Shown here: piece by piece, positions 17,475 to 23,544 of the stretch | Position numbering within the stretch: position 1 is the stretch's first letter | How the letters are laid out: every line of letters begins with the position of its first letter | Origin: a virus | Length of the DNA: 33,234 bases | Virus record (IMG/VR): IMGVR_UViG_3300023196_000692 | Span: 1-33,234 of that record | Reading direction: 5' to 3' (one strand) | Program-made: the position numbers and the translations under genes | The notes under the pieces: generated by a model | Database searches by the model: none | Told to the model about the DNA's origin: nothing | What the model saw: only the letters and a program-made list of their open reading frames with translations

Positions 17475-18997
17475 TAGGCAAATATATCAAAGTCTGATGA
17501 AGCTGTGGCCATACCCTTCAGCATATTTTTATTGCGTGTTAAAGCACGGTGTTCACCACCACCAAGTAAGCAATACATAAATGCATCACCGATATGAGAG
17601 TGTTCATTTTTATTGGGTGTATCTTTGTATCGTTCTTCCCCCGATATTTGCACACGCTTAAAGTGATAGCCACCACTTAATGCTTTGCGTAATCGTAAAC
17701 ATTTTTTATTGACTAGTATACCTGGCTTACCCATAATCATTCTACCCATTGGTGAAGCACCAGCTTCCCGTCTAATTTTAAAGTCATTGGATACGGTAGG
17801 TCTTGCGTTATAGCCTAGAGTTTTTAAATGATCAAAGGCTGTCGTTTCGTATATGGCATCTCGTTGCATACCAGCGGGATCACCCCATATTAATATTTCA
17901 TTCTTTGGAAAATGAATGTTGAGTTCTGTTTGTAAAATATGACCGAAGCGTTCTAAGCCCATATCAAAAGTAACAATCTCATGCAGTATACGCCATTGAC
18001 CTTGTAATGTTTTCTGGGCAAAAATAGAAGCTGGAGTTAAACCAAAGTCAATCCCAATGTGAACGGGGAGTGACGGATCAACTTCTAAATCAGCGGACAT
18101 TAAATGATCATCGTATTCGGGAATAACTGGTTTACCTTCCTGGACATAAGTATACTTACCTTCAGCGTAACATTGTATCCAATCTAAATTTTTTCCTAGC
18201 AACAATTGTTCATAGTATCCATCGGGTAAATTTTTTGTGTTCTCTGCTTTGTTGTTTTCTTTCCACCATCTCCCAGCAGAAAAAACATATCCATTGGCTT
18301 CGGGGTTCTCTGGTAAGTCATCACTTGTAACTTGCTTGACTGCTGGTGTCTGCTTATAAAACTTCCAAGCAAACTTCCCTGTCATCTTTTCTTTTTCAGC
18401 TAACCGAAACCACCAATGATCATCATCCATGGGGTTCGTATCCATCCACACACCACGCCATGTCGGACCACCATCACTCTTTGTTGGGTATCTTCCTACA
18501 CGGTGTGTGAGTCCATCAATTACTTGCTTGGGTAGCTCCCTAGCTTCATTGACCCATGCACCCGTTAATTCCATTGATAATAATTTTCGTACATCTTTTG
18601 GCTGGTCCAGGGCTAAGAATATAACTTCACAATCAATACCGTGAGCATTATCTCTACTCGGTAGTTTAATGTGATGCGTAATAGGCGGTGACCATCTCAT
18701 GTTGCCCCAGGTATGTTCGGGAAATAATTCTAGCCATGTCTTAATCGTAGTGGTGCGTAGTTCTGGGTAAGAGTTTCTGACAATAACAAAACGAGAGTAT
18801 CTAATACCATCCTTCGGACTAGGCTTTTGTGTTACTGCTTTTAGCATAATCTCTGATGCACAGGCATACGATTTACCCGATCCTACAGGACCCATTAATC
18901 CTCTAACAAAACTTTTATCTTGTAGAAACTTCCAAACAATAGGGGAGGTTGAATAGTCTAGTTTTAAATTAGTAATCGCATTACTCATCGTCAGCAT
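17474..18997 (-). CDS. terL: Terminase large subunit
   Basis: The packaging motor: an N-terminal ATPase and a C-terminal nuclease. Walker A is GPVGSGKS (residues 36-43), Walker B with catalytic Glu is LTGAWVNEA (144-152), and the coupling motif is GVWMDTNP (182-189). Nuclease acidic residues appear in HIGIDFG (D317), IWGDPAG and HSHIGDAF. The 507-residue length is normal. The first Met (18997) and a Met three codons later are both possible starts; both lie inside the TerS gene, which overlaps by 17 bases, and neither has a clear ribosome-binding site, implying coupling to TerS translation. Confidence 0.96.
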   Translation of the reverse strand: MLTMSNAITNLKLDYSTSPIVWKFLQDKSFVRGLMGPVGSGKSYACASEIMLKAVTQKPSPKDGIRYSRFVIVRNSYPELRTTTIKTWLELFPEHTWGNMRWSPPITHHIKLPSRDNAHGIDCEVIFLALDQPKDVRKLLSMELTGAWVNEARELPKQVIDGLTHRVGRYPTKSDGGPTWRGVWMDTNPMDDDHWWFRLAEKEKMTGKFAWKFYKQTPAVKQVTSDDLPENPEANGYVFSAGRWWKENNKAENTKNLPDGYYEQLLLGKNLDWIQCYAEGKYTYVQEGKPVIPEYDDHLMSADLEVDPSLPVHIGIDFGLTPASIFAQKTLQGQWRILHEIVTFDMGLERFGHILQTELNIHFPKNEILIWGDPAGMQRDAIYETTAFDHLKTLGYNARPTVSNDFKIRREAGASPMGRMIMGKPGILVNKKCLRLRKALSGGYHFKRVQISGEERYKDTPNKNEHSHIGDAFMYCLLGGGEHRALTRNKNMLKGMATASSDFDIFA

Positions 18998-19403
18998 CTA
19001 TGACTTCTGGGCCATGCATTGTAATACCAACAACACTAGGTGTATTTACATTGCTTTCTGATTCTAATAATCCTTGAGCCTTTGCCAGTAGTCTTAAAAT
19101 GGCTACCTTGTCATGCATCTCTACTTCCAAGCTGTCACCATTCTTACCAGGAACGACTTTAATTCTTTTAATGGCCTTAATAGCAAATTCATCAATATCC
19201 TTTGAGTCTTTCACTTTGACATTCCCGTTATTATCCCATTCCATAATGTGGCCAATGTTGGCACGGGCAATATCTACTATCTCCTGGGCTACCGCATCCT
19301 TGCTATGATCTAGGACATCTGATTTATTAATCCTCCTCTCAACAACTCGGACACCGCCAAATCTATTAAGGGGAGGTTTTGTAATAACTTTCTTTTTAGC
19401 CAT
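18981..19403 (-). CDS. terS: Terminase small subunit (short form)
   Basis: The 140-residue protein carries the central and C-terminal part of the Terminase_2 family: EIVDIARANIGHIMEWDNNGNVKVKD, then DIDEFAIKAIKRIKV and VEVEMHDKVAILRLLAKAQGLLE. These segments form the oligomerisation core. The usual N-terminal helix-turn-helix that binds the pac/cos site is not apparent; the first 30 residues are basic (KKKVITKPPLNRFGGVRVVERR) and may bind DNA instead. It lies directly upstream of TerL, and its ATG shares one base with the stop of the small basic gene before it. Confidence 0.88.
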   Translation of the reverse strand: MAKKKVITKPPLNRFGGVRVVERRINKSDVLDHSKDAVAQEIVDIARANIGHIMEWDNNGNVKVKDSKDIDEFAIKAIKRIKVVPGKNGDSLEVEMHDKVAILRLLAKAQGLLESESNVNTPSVVGITMHGPEVIDADDE

Positions 19404-19561
19404 TAAGACTTAGCAGTTTTCTTTGCTTCTTTTAACGCCTTATTGGATACAGTACCCTTGCCAGGCCTACTCGTATTATTTTTTTTCCTCTGATTCATGT
19501 TGTAATACAATCCCTTTTTGGCAGTTCTACCGTCTTTCGTTTTATGCGTTTTAGTATTCAT
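19403..19561 (-). CDS. Small basic protein (52 aa) ahead of the terminase
   Basis: This ORF reads MNTKTHKTKDGRTAKKGLYY, then a polar middle (NNTSRPGKGTVSNKAL) and a Lys-rich end. A consensus AGGAGG lies 5 bases before the ATG, a better ribosome-binding site than most genes here have, and the stop overlaps the TerS start (TAATG). It is strongly basic with no hydrophobic segment. No family is recognised; the position suggests a DNA- or terminase-associated packaging accessory. Confidence 0.65.
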   Translation of the reverse strand: MNTKTHKTKDGRTAKKGLYYNMNQRKKNNTSRPGKGTVSNKALKEAKKTAKS

Positions 19562-19570
19562 TGTGTCCTC

Positions 19571-19801
19571 CTATAGTGGTATATCGTCTAGTTCTTCGTT
19601 ATTAGATGGGGCAGTAGGCTTAAACTGGTCCTTAATCGTTATCTGCATCATCTTTGTATTGCCATCTTTGGAGGTCTGCTCCCAGATAGAAACATCATAG
19701 GTTCCTGGAGGTAGTGCTTCTTTTAATTCACACTTCCCGTTCTTCCATAATGGGCCATTCCCATCGTTCTTGAAGGTATTTAAGTAGATTGGTTTTTCCA
19801 T
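19571..19801 (-). CDS. Small protein (76 aa) with SSB-like acidic tail
   Basis: The product begins MEKPIYLNTFKNDGNGPLW and has several predicted beta strands (GTYDVSIWEQT, KMMQITIKDQF), then a Pro/Asn linker and the terminal residues EELDDIPL. The ending resembles the C-terminal tip of bacterial SSB (DDDIPF), which recruits replication and repair proteins. The short beta-rich body followed by an acidic tip is also seen in small phage ssDNA-binding or DUF736-like proteins. Function is inference. It is the first gene after a leader with a candidate promoter and hairpins, and ends 10 bases before the next start. Confidence 0.65.
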   Translation of the reverse strand: MEKPIYLNTFKNDGNGPLWKNGKCELKEALPPGTYDVSIWEQTSKDGNTKMMQITIKDQFKPTAPSNNEELDDIPL

Positions 19802-19810
19802 GATTTCCTT

Positions 19811-19837
19811 TCAAAAAAAAATTCCCAAAAATTGGAA
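19811..19837 (-). terminator. Weak hairpin plus T9 tract in the leader
   Basis: On the minus strand TTCCAA-TTT-TTGGGAA (one bulged G, 19822-19837) is followed by nine T residues (19813-19821), then the AAAGGAAATC ribosome-binding region of the 76-residue gene. The stem is short, so this would be an inefficient terminator or attenuator. It is the second of two hairpins in the leader. Confidence 0.35.
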
Positions 19838-19853
19838 AATAGTTTTGTGGTCC

Positions 19854-19877
19854 ACCCCCTATATACGCACAGGGGGT
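19854..19877 (-). promoter_or_regulatory. GC-rich hairpin in the leader of the packaging operon
   Basis: ACCCCCT (19854-19860) and AGGGGGT (19871-19877) form a perfect 7-bp stem with a 10-base loop. No T-run follows immediately on either strand. It stands out in an AT-rich, gene-free gap of about 155 bases between the initiator gene and the 76-residue gene. A transcript-stabilising, pausing or antitermination-related element is possible. Confidence 0.45.
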
Positions 19878-19923
19878 AGGAGGGGTAAGGTCGCTTTTTT
19901 CTTAGCCCCCGTAATAAATACAA

Positions 19924-19952
19924 ACCATATACGTTGGATTGCAGTTTGTAAA
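19924..19952 (-). promoter_or_regulatory. Candidate promoter for the packaging and structural genes
   Basis: On the minus strand TTTACA (19947-19952) and TATGGT (19924-19929) are separated by 17 bases, a plausible sigma70-type promoter. It starts just after the stop of the initiator gene. Transcription would begin near 19917 and give a leader of about 115 bases containing both hairpins. The -10 matches 4 of 6 consensus bases and the -35 matches 5 of 6. Confidence 0.4.
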
Positions 19953-19958
19953 TAGTAG

Positions 19959-20825
19959 TCATGGCCTAGTGTTCCTGGCTACTGCTTTTACAAATCTTTC
20001 TAGTTCATCATCAGTATTATTATTATTATTCTTAGGTTTGTTGAGCATCATCCTATTGAAATACTTAATACTCCTGGGCATTTCCTGTCTTGGGAAGAAC
20101 TTATCTTTGTACCATTGCAGTAACCTATGTAGCTTCCTAACTACCTGTTCGTATTCCATACCAGATTGTAACCATGAGATAGCAATATTGATGTGATTAT
20201 CATTGAATGTGAAATACTGACCAGAAAGTTCCTCAGTCTTACGTTGCCATTGTATTAGTACCTCTTTACCCTTAATATATATATCATTGTTAATTGAGGT
20301 GTTATGTATTCCTTCTGAGTGCATACTTCGTATTCCTTCTGAGGGAATATCTGCATTACCATTACCTCTACGATTATTCCTTGAGGGAATACTTTTCTTC
20401 TTCTTATCAACAGGCTTGTCCGTCATCTTAGGACCTTCTGGAAACTCTAATGGTTCTTCATCAGACCTCTCTGTTGCGGTGGCAATTGCCTTGGCATCCT
20501 CTTCGGTAATCTCATTATCAAACACCATGAAGTATTTATTCCCCTTGAGTCCAGGATGCTTCTTAGCGTACTTCAGATACCCAAACTCCATGAGCTTCTT
20601 GATGTGCTTACTCACGGATGGTTGACCAATGCCCATGATCTTACCAATAGTAATCTGATTGGGCCAACAGACACCTTGACGATTAGTATAATTACCTAAC
20701 ATCGCTAAGACTCTGAACGTCTGAGGGAACCTCTTGAAGCGTTGATCTACAACAGCAGACTGTGCCAACACACAGAAATATCCAGGAGTCTTTCCCTTAC
20801 CGTAGTCCTTCTTTTCATTTGACAT
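19959..20825 (-). CDS. Lambda O-like replication initiator (winged-helix)
   Basis: The preferred start is the ATG at 20825 (MSNEKKDYG), giving 288 residues; an ATG ten codons upstream lies deeper in the previous gene. Residues about 10-105 form a winged helix: FPQTFRVLAMLGNYTNRQG, then QITIGKIMGIGQPSVSKHIKKL (helix-turn-helix) and FGYLKYAKKHPGLKGNKYF (wing). The linker (about residues 130-185) is polar and contains a repeated IPSEGIR/HSEGIH pattern that reflects iteron-like DNA. The C-terminal part (LIQWQRKTEEL, then ISWLQSGMEYEQVVRKLHRLLQW) is helical, possibly for contacting a helicase loader. Architecture and length resemble lambda O (299 aa), although direct homology is not visible by eye. 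It follows the DnaA-like gene, overlapping by 11 bases. Confidence 0.7.
   Translation of the reverse strand: MSNEKKDYGKGKTPGYFCVLAQSAVVDQRFKRFPQTFRVLAMLGNYTNRQGVCWPNQITIGKIMGIGQPSVSKHIKKLMEFGYLKYAKKHPGLKGNKYFMVFDNEITEEDAKAIATATERSDEEPLEFPEGPKMTDKPVDKKKKSIPSRNNRRGNGNADIPSEGIRSMHSEGIHNTSINNDIYIKGKEVLIQWQRKTEELSGQYFTFNDNHINIAISWLQSGMEYEQVVRKLHRLLQWYKDKFFPRQEMPRSIKYFNRMMLNKPKNNNNNTDDELERFVKAVARNTRP
20307..20325 (-). repeat. Iteron-like repeat R1
   Basis: TATGCACTCAGAAGGAATA on the minus strand. It matches R2 at 17 of 19 positions; the left half is degenerate (TATGCA instead of TATTCC). Its start is 24 bases from that of R2, which is in frame and two helical turns plus. Confidence 0.7.
20331..20349 (-). 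repeat. Iteron-like repeat R2
   Basis: TATTCCCTCAGAAGGAATA on the minus strand, an inverted repeat with arms TATTCC/GGAATA around CTCAGAA. It encodes IPSEGI in the initiator linker. Confidence 0.7.
20375..20391 (-). repeat. Iteron-like repeat R3
   Basis: TATTCCCTCAAGGAATA on the minus strand, with the same arms as R2 (TATTCC/GGAATA) and a 5-base centre CTCAA. It encodes IPSRN, in the same codon phase as R2. Confidence 0.65.
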
Positions 20826-21174
20826 CAAACATCTTTTCAATCGTTGCCAGATCACCTGGTTGGTGATTGTTTAGATAGTGCATAATGCTTGTGTGATCCT
20901 TGTTAATACTTTTACCTATCATGGTAAGTGTAACCTTCTCCGAGCAATGCTTCATGGCTAAATGAGCATAGTCTATTCGTGCTTTTACAAAAGGTCTGGC
21001 TCTGCATGGGCCTTCCAATTGCTCCATTGTTAAACCATGAAAGACACCCACAGCTTTCTTTAACTGTGAAAGTTTAGGCACATACTGATTAGGACCAGTA
21101 GAACCAACAAGAGTATTCTTTAAACTACGAATAAAAAGTATTTCATCGGATGTAAGACTAGGAACATAACTCAC
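20815..21174 (-). CDS. DnaA domain IV-like DNA-binding protein
   Basis: The 119-residue protein ends with the DnaA box-binding signature: FVKARIDYAHLAMKH, a short turn, then VTLTMIGKSINKDHTSIMHYL. The KDHTSIMH segment corresponds to the (G/K)RDHTTV(L/M)H signature of bacterial DnaA domain IV. The ATPase domain is absent. The N-terminal 60 residues (SYVPSLTSDEILFIRSLKNTL and so on) resemble nothing I can name. It may bind DnaA boxes on phage or host DNA, to recruit or displace host DnaA. Its stop overlaps the start of the O-like initiator, and its ATG overlaps the DUF3310 gene, so the three are co-translated. Confidence 0.8.
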   Translation of the reverse strand: MSYVPSLTSDEILFIRSLKNTLVGSTGPNQYVPKLSQLKKAVGVFHGLTMEQLEGPCRARPFVKARIDYAHLAMKHCSEKVTLTMIGKSINKDHTSIMHYLNNHQPGDLATIEKMFDVK

Positions 21175-21419
21175 TTCTCACCATGCCTGTCAGTCATTAA
21201 CCGCATTAATCTTTCAAGAAACCAATGAGCCTTACCTACTGCAACAGAACCTGGTTCACCGTCTTTGACACCCATCCTTGATAAATATTTCATCGCTGAT
21301 CCCTTGAGATAGCCTACAGCTTCGGGGTAACTCATTTGTGATAGTATGGCTTCTATAGTCTCAATTCTCTGGCCATTTCCTTGTCTTTTGTAGTGATTTG
21401 GATTGATTTGATCAGTCAT
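21171..21419 (-). CDS. DUF3310 / SaV-like protein
   Basis: The 82-residue product contains PNHYK near the N-terminus, then RIETIEAILSQM and GYLKGSAMKYLSRMGVKDG. This is the standard order of the phage DUF3310 (SaV-like) family, sometimes called a nucleotide kinase-like protein, whose function is not settled. It is the first gene leftward from the divergent control region, with an AGAGG ribosome-binding site just upstream, so it is likely an early replication-phase gene. Confidence 0.87.
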   Translation of the reverse strand: MTDQINPNHYKRQGNGQRIETIEAILSQMSYPEAVGYLKGSAMKYLSRMGVKDGEPGSVAVGKAHWFLERLMRLMTDRHGEK

Positions 21420-21526
21420 ATTACCTCTTTGTTAATATATTTTGTAAAATGTGAATAATATATATTGCAAATACTGTTTTGATGTTTATATGTATATAGA
21501 ACATAACAAGAAAAGGAGAAGAACAG
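21420..21526. promoter_or_regulatory. Divergent control region between early-right and replication genes
   Basis: This 107-base, very AT-rich gap separates divergent genes. TTGCAA (21465-21470), a palindrome, could serve as -35 in both directions; plus-strand TATATG (21487-21492) is 16 bases away. AAAAGGAG precedes the plus-strand ATG and AGAGG precedes the minus-strand ATG. It also holds TTTGATGTTTA (21478-21488), which recurs in the gap before 24798. Specific promoter hexamers are tentative; that the gap drives both operons is likely. Confidence 0.55.
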
Positions 21527-21775
21527 ATGAAAATTAAAAGAGTAAAACCAAAAGGATTTATTGCTAGAGAAAATGGTTATTCAAACTTTAGCACTTCTGG
21601 TTATGAATATCATGTTGTTGGTACTGATATTAAGATATTTCAAAATGATATAAATTGGAAAGCAAAAGGTACTGATGTTAATTTAGAATGTCTTACTTAT
21701 AAAGGAATTGTAGAATTAGTAAAAAATAAACTTGCCCTAACAACTTTGGGTATTGAAAGAATTAGTAAAAACTAA
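21527..21775 (+). CDS. Unknown small protein (82 aa), first rightward gene
   Basis: The product starts MKIKRVKPKGFIARENGYSN and has alternating strands (YEYHVVGTDIKIFQ, WKAKGTDVNLECLTYKG) with a Lys-rich end. No family is recognised. It has a consensus AGGAG ribosome-binding site, is the first gene of the plus-strand operon and its stop overlaps the next start (TAATG). First genes of early phage operons are often host-takeover or regulatory proteins; nothing in the sequence shows which. Confidence 0.72.
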   Translation: MKIKRVKPKGFIARENGYSNFSTSGYEYHVVGTDIKIFQNDINWKAKGTDVNLECLTYKGIVELVKNKLALTTLGIERISKN

Positions 21776-22053
21776 TGGCTAATTATTATTGTTACGAATG
21801 GCAAAGAGTATCTTTAGAAGATTCTGATTTTGAAGGCTCTAAACAATTAAAAGATTTAGTTATTAATAGTTTGACAGAAACTTTGAAGAGTTATGAAATA
21901 TCATTAGCTTGTACTAAAGTTGTTAGTGATGAATTAGTAGCTGAAGAGTATGCAATTATTCGTGGTGATAAACTAGATGATGTTTTTGGTACTACAACTA
22001 AGACTGTACCACAGAAGTACATTAAAGAATTTAACAAACTAATAAAGGAATAG
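21775..22053 (+). CDS. Unknown small acidic protein (92 aa)
   Basis: The protein begins MANYYCYEWQRVSLEDSDFEG and is helical and acidic in the middle (KDLVINSLTETLKSYEISLA). I do not recognise it. Its start overlaps the stop of the upstream gene and the next gene begins 3 bases after its stop, placing it firmly in the operon. No membrane segment, signal peptide or metal-binding motif is present. Confidence 0.68.
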   Translation: MANYYCYEWQRVSLEDSDFEGSKQLKDLVINSLTETLKSYEISLACTKVVSDELVAEEYAIIRGDKLDDVFGTTTKTVPQKYIKEFNKLIKE

Positions 22054-22056
22054 AAC

Positions 22057-22260
22057 ATGAAACTAACTAAAGAAGTATGGAATGAATTATTAAGCGGTTT
22101 AGCATTACAAGAAATATCAAGAGATAGAGACGATGATCTTACTGATGCAGAAGAAAAAGTACAACAAGAAGCATTTAATTATTTAAATTTTATTGGAAAA
22201 GAAGAATGGAAAGAAAAAGTAATTGATGATGCTAAAGTTATAAAGAAAAGCTATGCCTAA
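22057..22260 (+). CDS. Unknown small acidic protein (67 aa)
   Basis: This is a short, mostly helical acidic protein (LALQEISRDRDDDLTDAEEK, then FNYLNFIGKEEWKEK). AAGGA lies upstream of the ATG. It overlaps the serine recombinase start by 8 bases, so recombinase translation may depend on it. No family is recognised. Confidence 0.65.
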   Translation: MKLTKEVWNELLSGLALQEISRDRDDDLTDAEEKVQQEAFNYLNFIGKEEWKEKVIDDAKVIKKSYA

Positions 22261-22984
22261 GAAATCATTCTTTCAAGATGCTTCAGAGTTAATGGGTAAC
22301 AACAAAGCTGGTAAAGCACACTACGGAAAGTATGTTGCGTACTACCGTGTATCAACAAAGAAACAAGGTGATACAGGTTATGGTTTAGAAGCACAGCAGA
22401 AAGCAGTCCAGGATTATTTAAATGGTGGTCGCTGGAAGTTAGTAGGGGAGTTTACTGAGGTAGAGAGTGGTCGTAACAATAGACGGATGCAGTTTAAAGA
22501 AGCATTAAAACTATGTAAGAAAACAGGTGCTAAACTTGTTGTTGCAAAGCTAGATCGTCTATCCAGGAATTTATTATTTCTTGCTACCTTGATGGAGTCT
22601 AACGTAGAATTTATTTGTTGTGATATGCCACAAGCCAATAGACTAACAATACAGATTATGGGTGCTATGGCAGAGGATGAGAGTGTTAGAATTAGAAAAA
22701 GAACAAAGGATGCATTAGCAGTAGCCAAGGCTAAAGGCGTTAAGCTAGGCAATCCATATGATAACATACGATTGAAGGCTGGTAAGAAGGGTAACAAGTC
22801 ACAAAACAAGGAAGCTGATTTATTTGCCTGGGAAATACTACCTTTGATTGACGGGATAAAGGCTTCTGGGTTATCATCATTAAAAGATATTGCAGACGCA
22901 TTAAATGCAAGAGGGGTAACTACACAGCGTGGTGGTACATGGCATCCATCTACGGTGTCTAATATTTTAAAGAGGAGGAAGTAA
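22253..22984 (+). CDS. Serine recombinase (resolvase/invertase type)
   Basis: The N-terminal catalytic domain begins VAYYRVSTKKQGDTGYGLEAQ, with nucleophile Ser34 in YRVST, followed by AKLDRLSRN (Asp101, Arg102, Arg105), both invariant in the family. GRNNRRMQF and MAEDESVRIRKRTKDAL (the E helix region) follow. The C-terminus (about residues 190-243) is a helix-turn-helix of the type DIADALNARGVTTQRGG.WHPSTV found in serine recombinases. At 243 residues it lacks the long zinc-ribbon/coiled-coil of large serine integrases, so resolution or inversion is more likely than phage integration. It couples to the next gene by TAATG. Confidence 0.93.
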   Translation: MPKKSFFQDASELMGNNKAGKAHYGKYVAYYRVSTKKQGDTGYGLEAQQKAVQDYLNGGRWKLVGEFTEVESGRNNRRMQFKEALKLCKKTGAKLVVAKLDRLSRNLLFLATLMESNVEFICCDMPQANRLTIQIMGAMAEDESVRIRKRTKDALAVAKAKGVKLGNPYDNIRLKAGKKGNKSQNKEADLFAWEILPLIDGIKASGLSSLKDIADALNARGVTTQRGGTWHPSTVSNILKRRK

Positions 22985-23475
22985 TGAGAACTAAAATGGA
23001 AAGTAGATTTCCTAAGTTATATAAAAAGTTTAACTCTAAGGATGTAGCTAATTATACGAGGTGGATAAAACAACTAGCAGAAATGTATCATGATTATAAA
23101 TTACTTAGACTTTTTGATTCACATCCTAAATGGATGGGTTTGTGTTTTTTAATGGAGTCCTGGTTTGATCGAAAATTAGTCTCAAAAACTGACATGGCAA
23201 AACACATGATAGGGATGAGTAGAGATGGGTCATTAAAATTTATTAATCACATGATTGATACGGAAGTTTTATTTGAACACGGTGATGATACAATTAAAGC
23301 TGATCAACGAAAAAAGTATCTTGTACCAGCCCGTGAATTATCAGAAGAATGGTTTGTCTATGTTAAAGAACGATTAATGACAGGTATTGAGCATAGTGAT
23401 ATGATTACTTTAGGTGGTCAGCCTATTGCAAGAGATGTCAATGAAATGTGCTACAAAGTTAAAATTGTTAAGTGA
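22984..23475 (+). CDS. Winged-helix (MarR-like) protein
   Basis: Residues about 45-110 have the winged-helix order: LCFLMESWFDRKLVSKTDMAKHM, then a recognition helix GMSRDGSLKFINHMIDT and a wing with FEHGDDTIKADQRKKYLV. The DQRKK wing tip is like the DRR(K) of MarR-type regulators. No enzymatic motif is seen. Located between a serine recombinase and a tyrosine integrase and coupled to the former by TAATG, it is a good candidate for a regulator or directionality factor of the recombinases; that is inference from context only. Confidence 0.7.
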   Translation: MRTKMESRFPKLYKKFNSKDVANYTRWIKQLAEMYHDYKLLRLFDSHPKWMGLCFLMESWFDRKLVSKTDMAKHMIGMSRDGSLKFINHMIDTEVLFEHGDDTIKADQRKKYLVPARELSEEWFVYVKERLMTGIEHSDMITLGGQPIARDVNEMCYKVKIVK

Positions 23476-23505
23476 AAATACTATGATTAAATACAGTACT
23501 TTTAC
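23475..23505 (+). repeat. Left copy of the repeat flanking the integrase gene
   Basis: AAAATACTATGATTAA (23475-23490) directly followed by ATACAGTACTTTTAC (23491-23505). Both elements recur in the same order just after the integrase gene (24515-24530 and 24557-24571) with one mismatch each. The second element here also forms CAGTA-CTTT-TACTG with the bases that follow it. Confidence 0.8.
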
Positions 23506-23544
23506 TGACTATTATTTTATGTATTTGTGTGCTGTGGTTACACT

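Larger units (their letters stand above)
20271..20391 (-). other. Candidate replication origin: iterons plus AT-rich stretch inside the initiator gene
   Basis: Three related, partly palindromic repeats lie here. On the minus strand they are TATTCCCTCAAGGAATA (20375-20391), TATTCCCTCAGAAGGAATA (20331-20349) and TATGCACTCAGAAGGAATA (20307-20325). The first two are near-perfect inverted repeats around CTCA. An AT-rich run follows on the downstream side (20271-20297, with alternating TA). A DnaA-box-like TTATCAACA (plus strand, 20404-20412; one mismatch to TTATNCACA) flanks the other side. In lambda and relatives, origin iterons with dyad symmetry followed by an AT-rich segment lie inside the O gene. 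The assignment here is by that analogy. Confidence 0.6.

Noticed and set aside
19780-19962. A 60-residue minus-strand ORF starting in an ATGA overlap with the initiator gene
   Set aside because: It runs through the promoter/hairpin leader, overlaps the start of the 76-residue gene, and its composition (Trp, Phe, Arg, low charge pattern) does not look like a protein of this phage; treated as chance.
20404-20412. TTATCAACA as a true DnaA box
   Set aside because: One mismatch to the consensus and only one copy noted; kept only as supporting context for the candidate origin.
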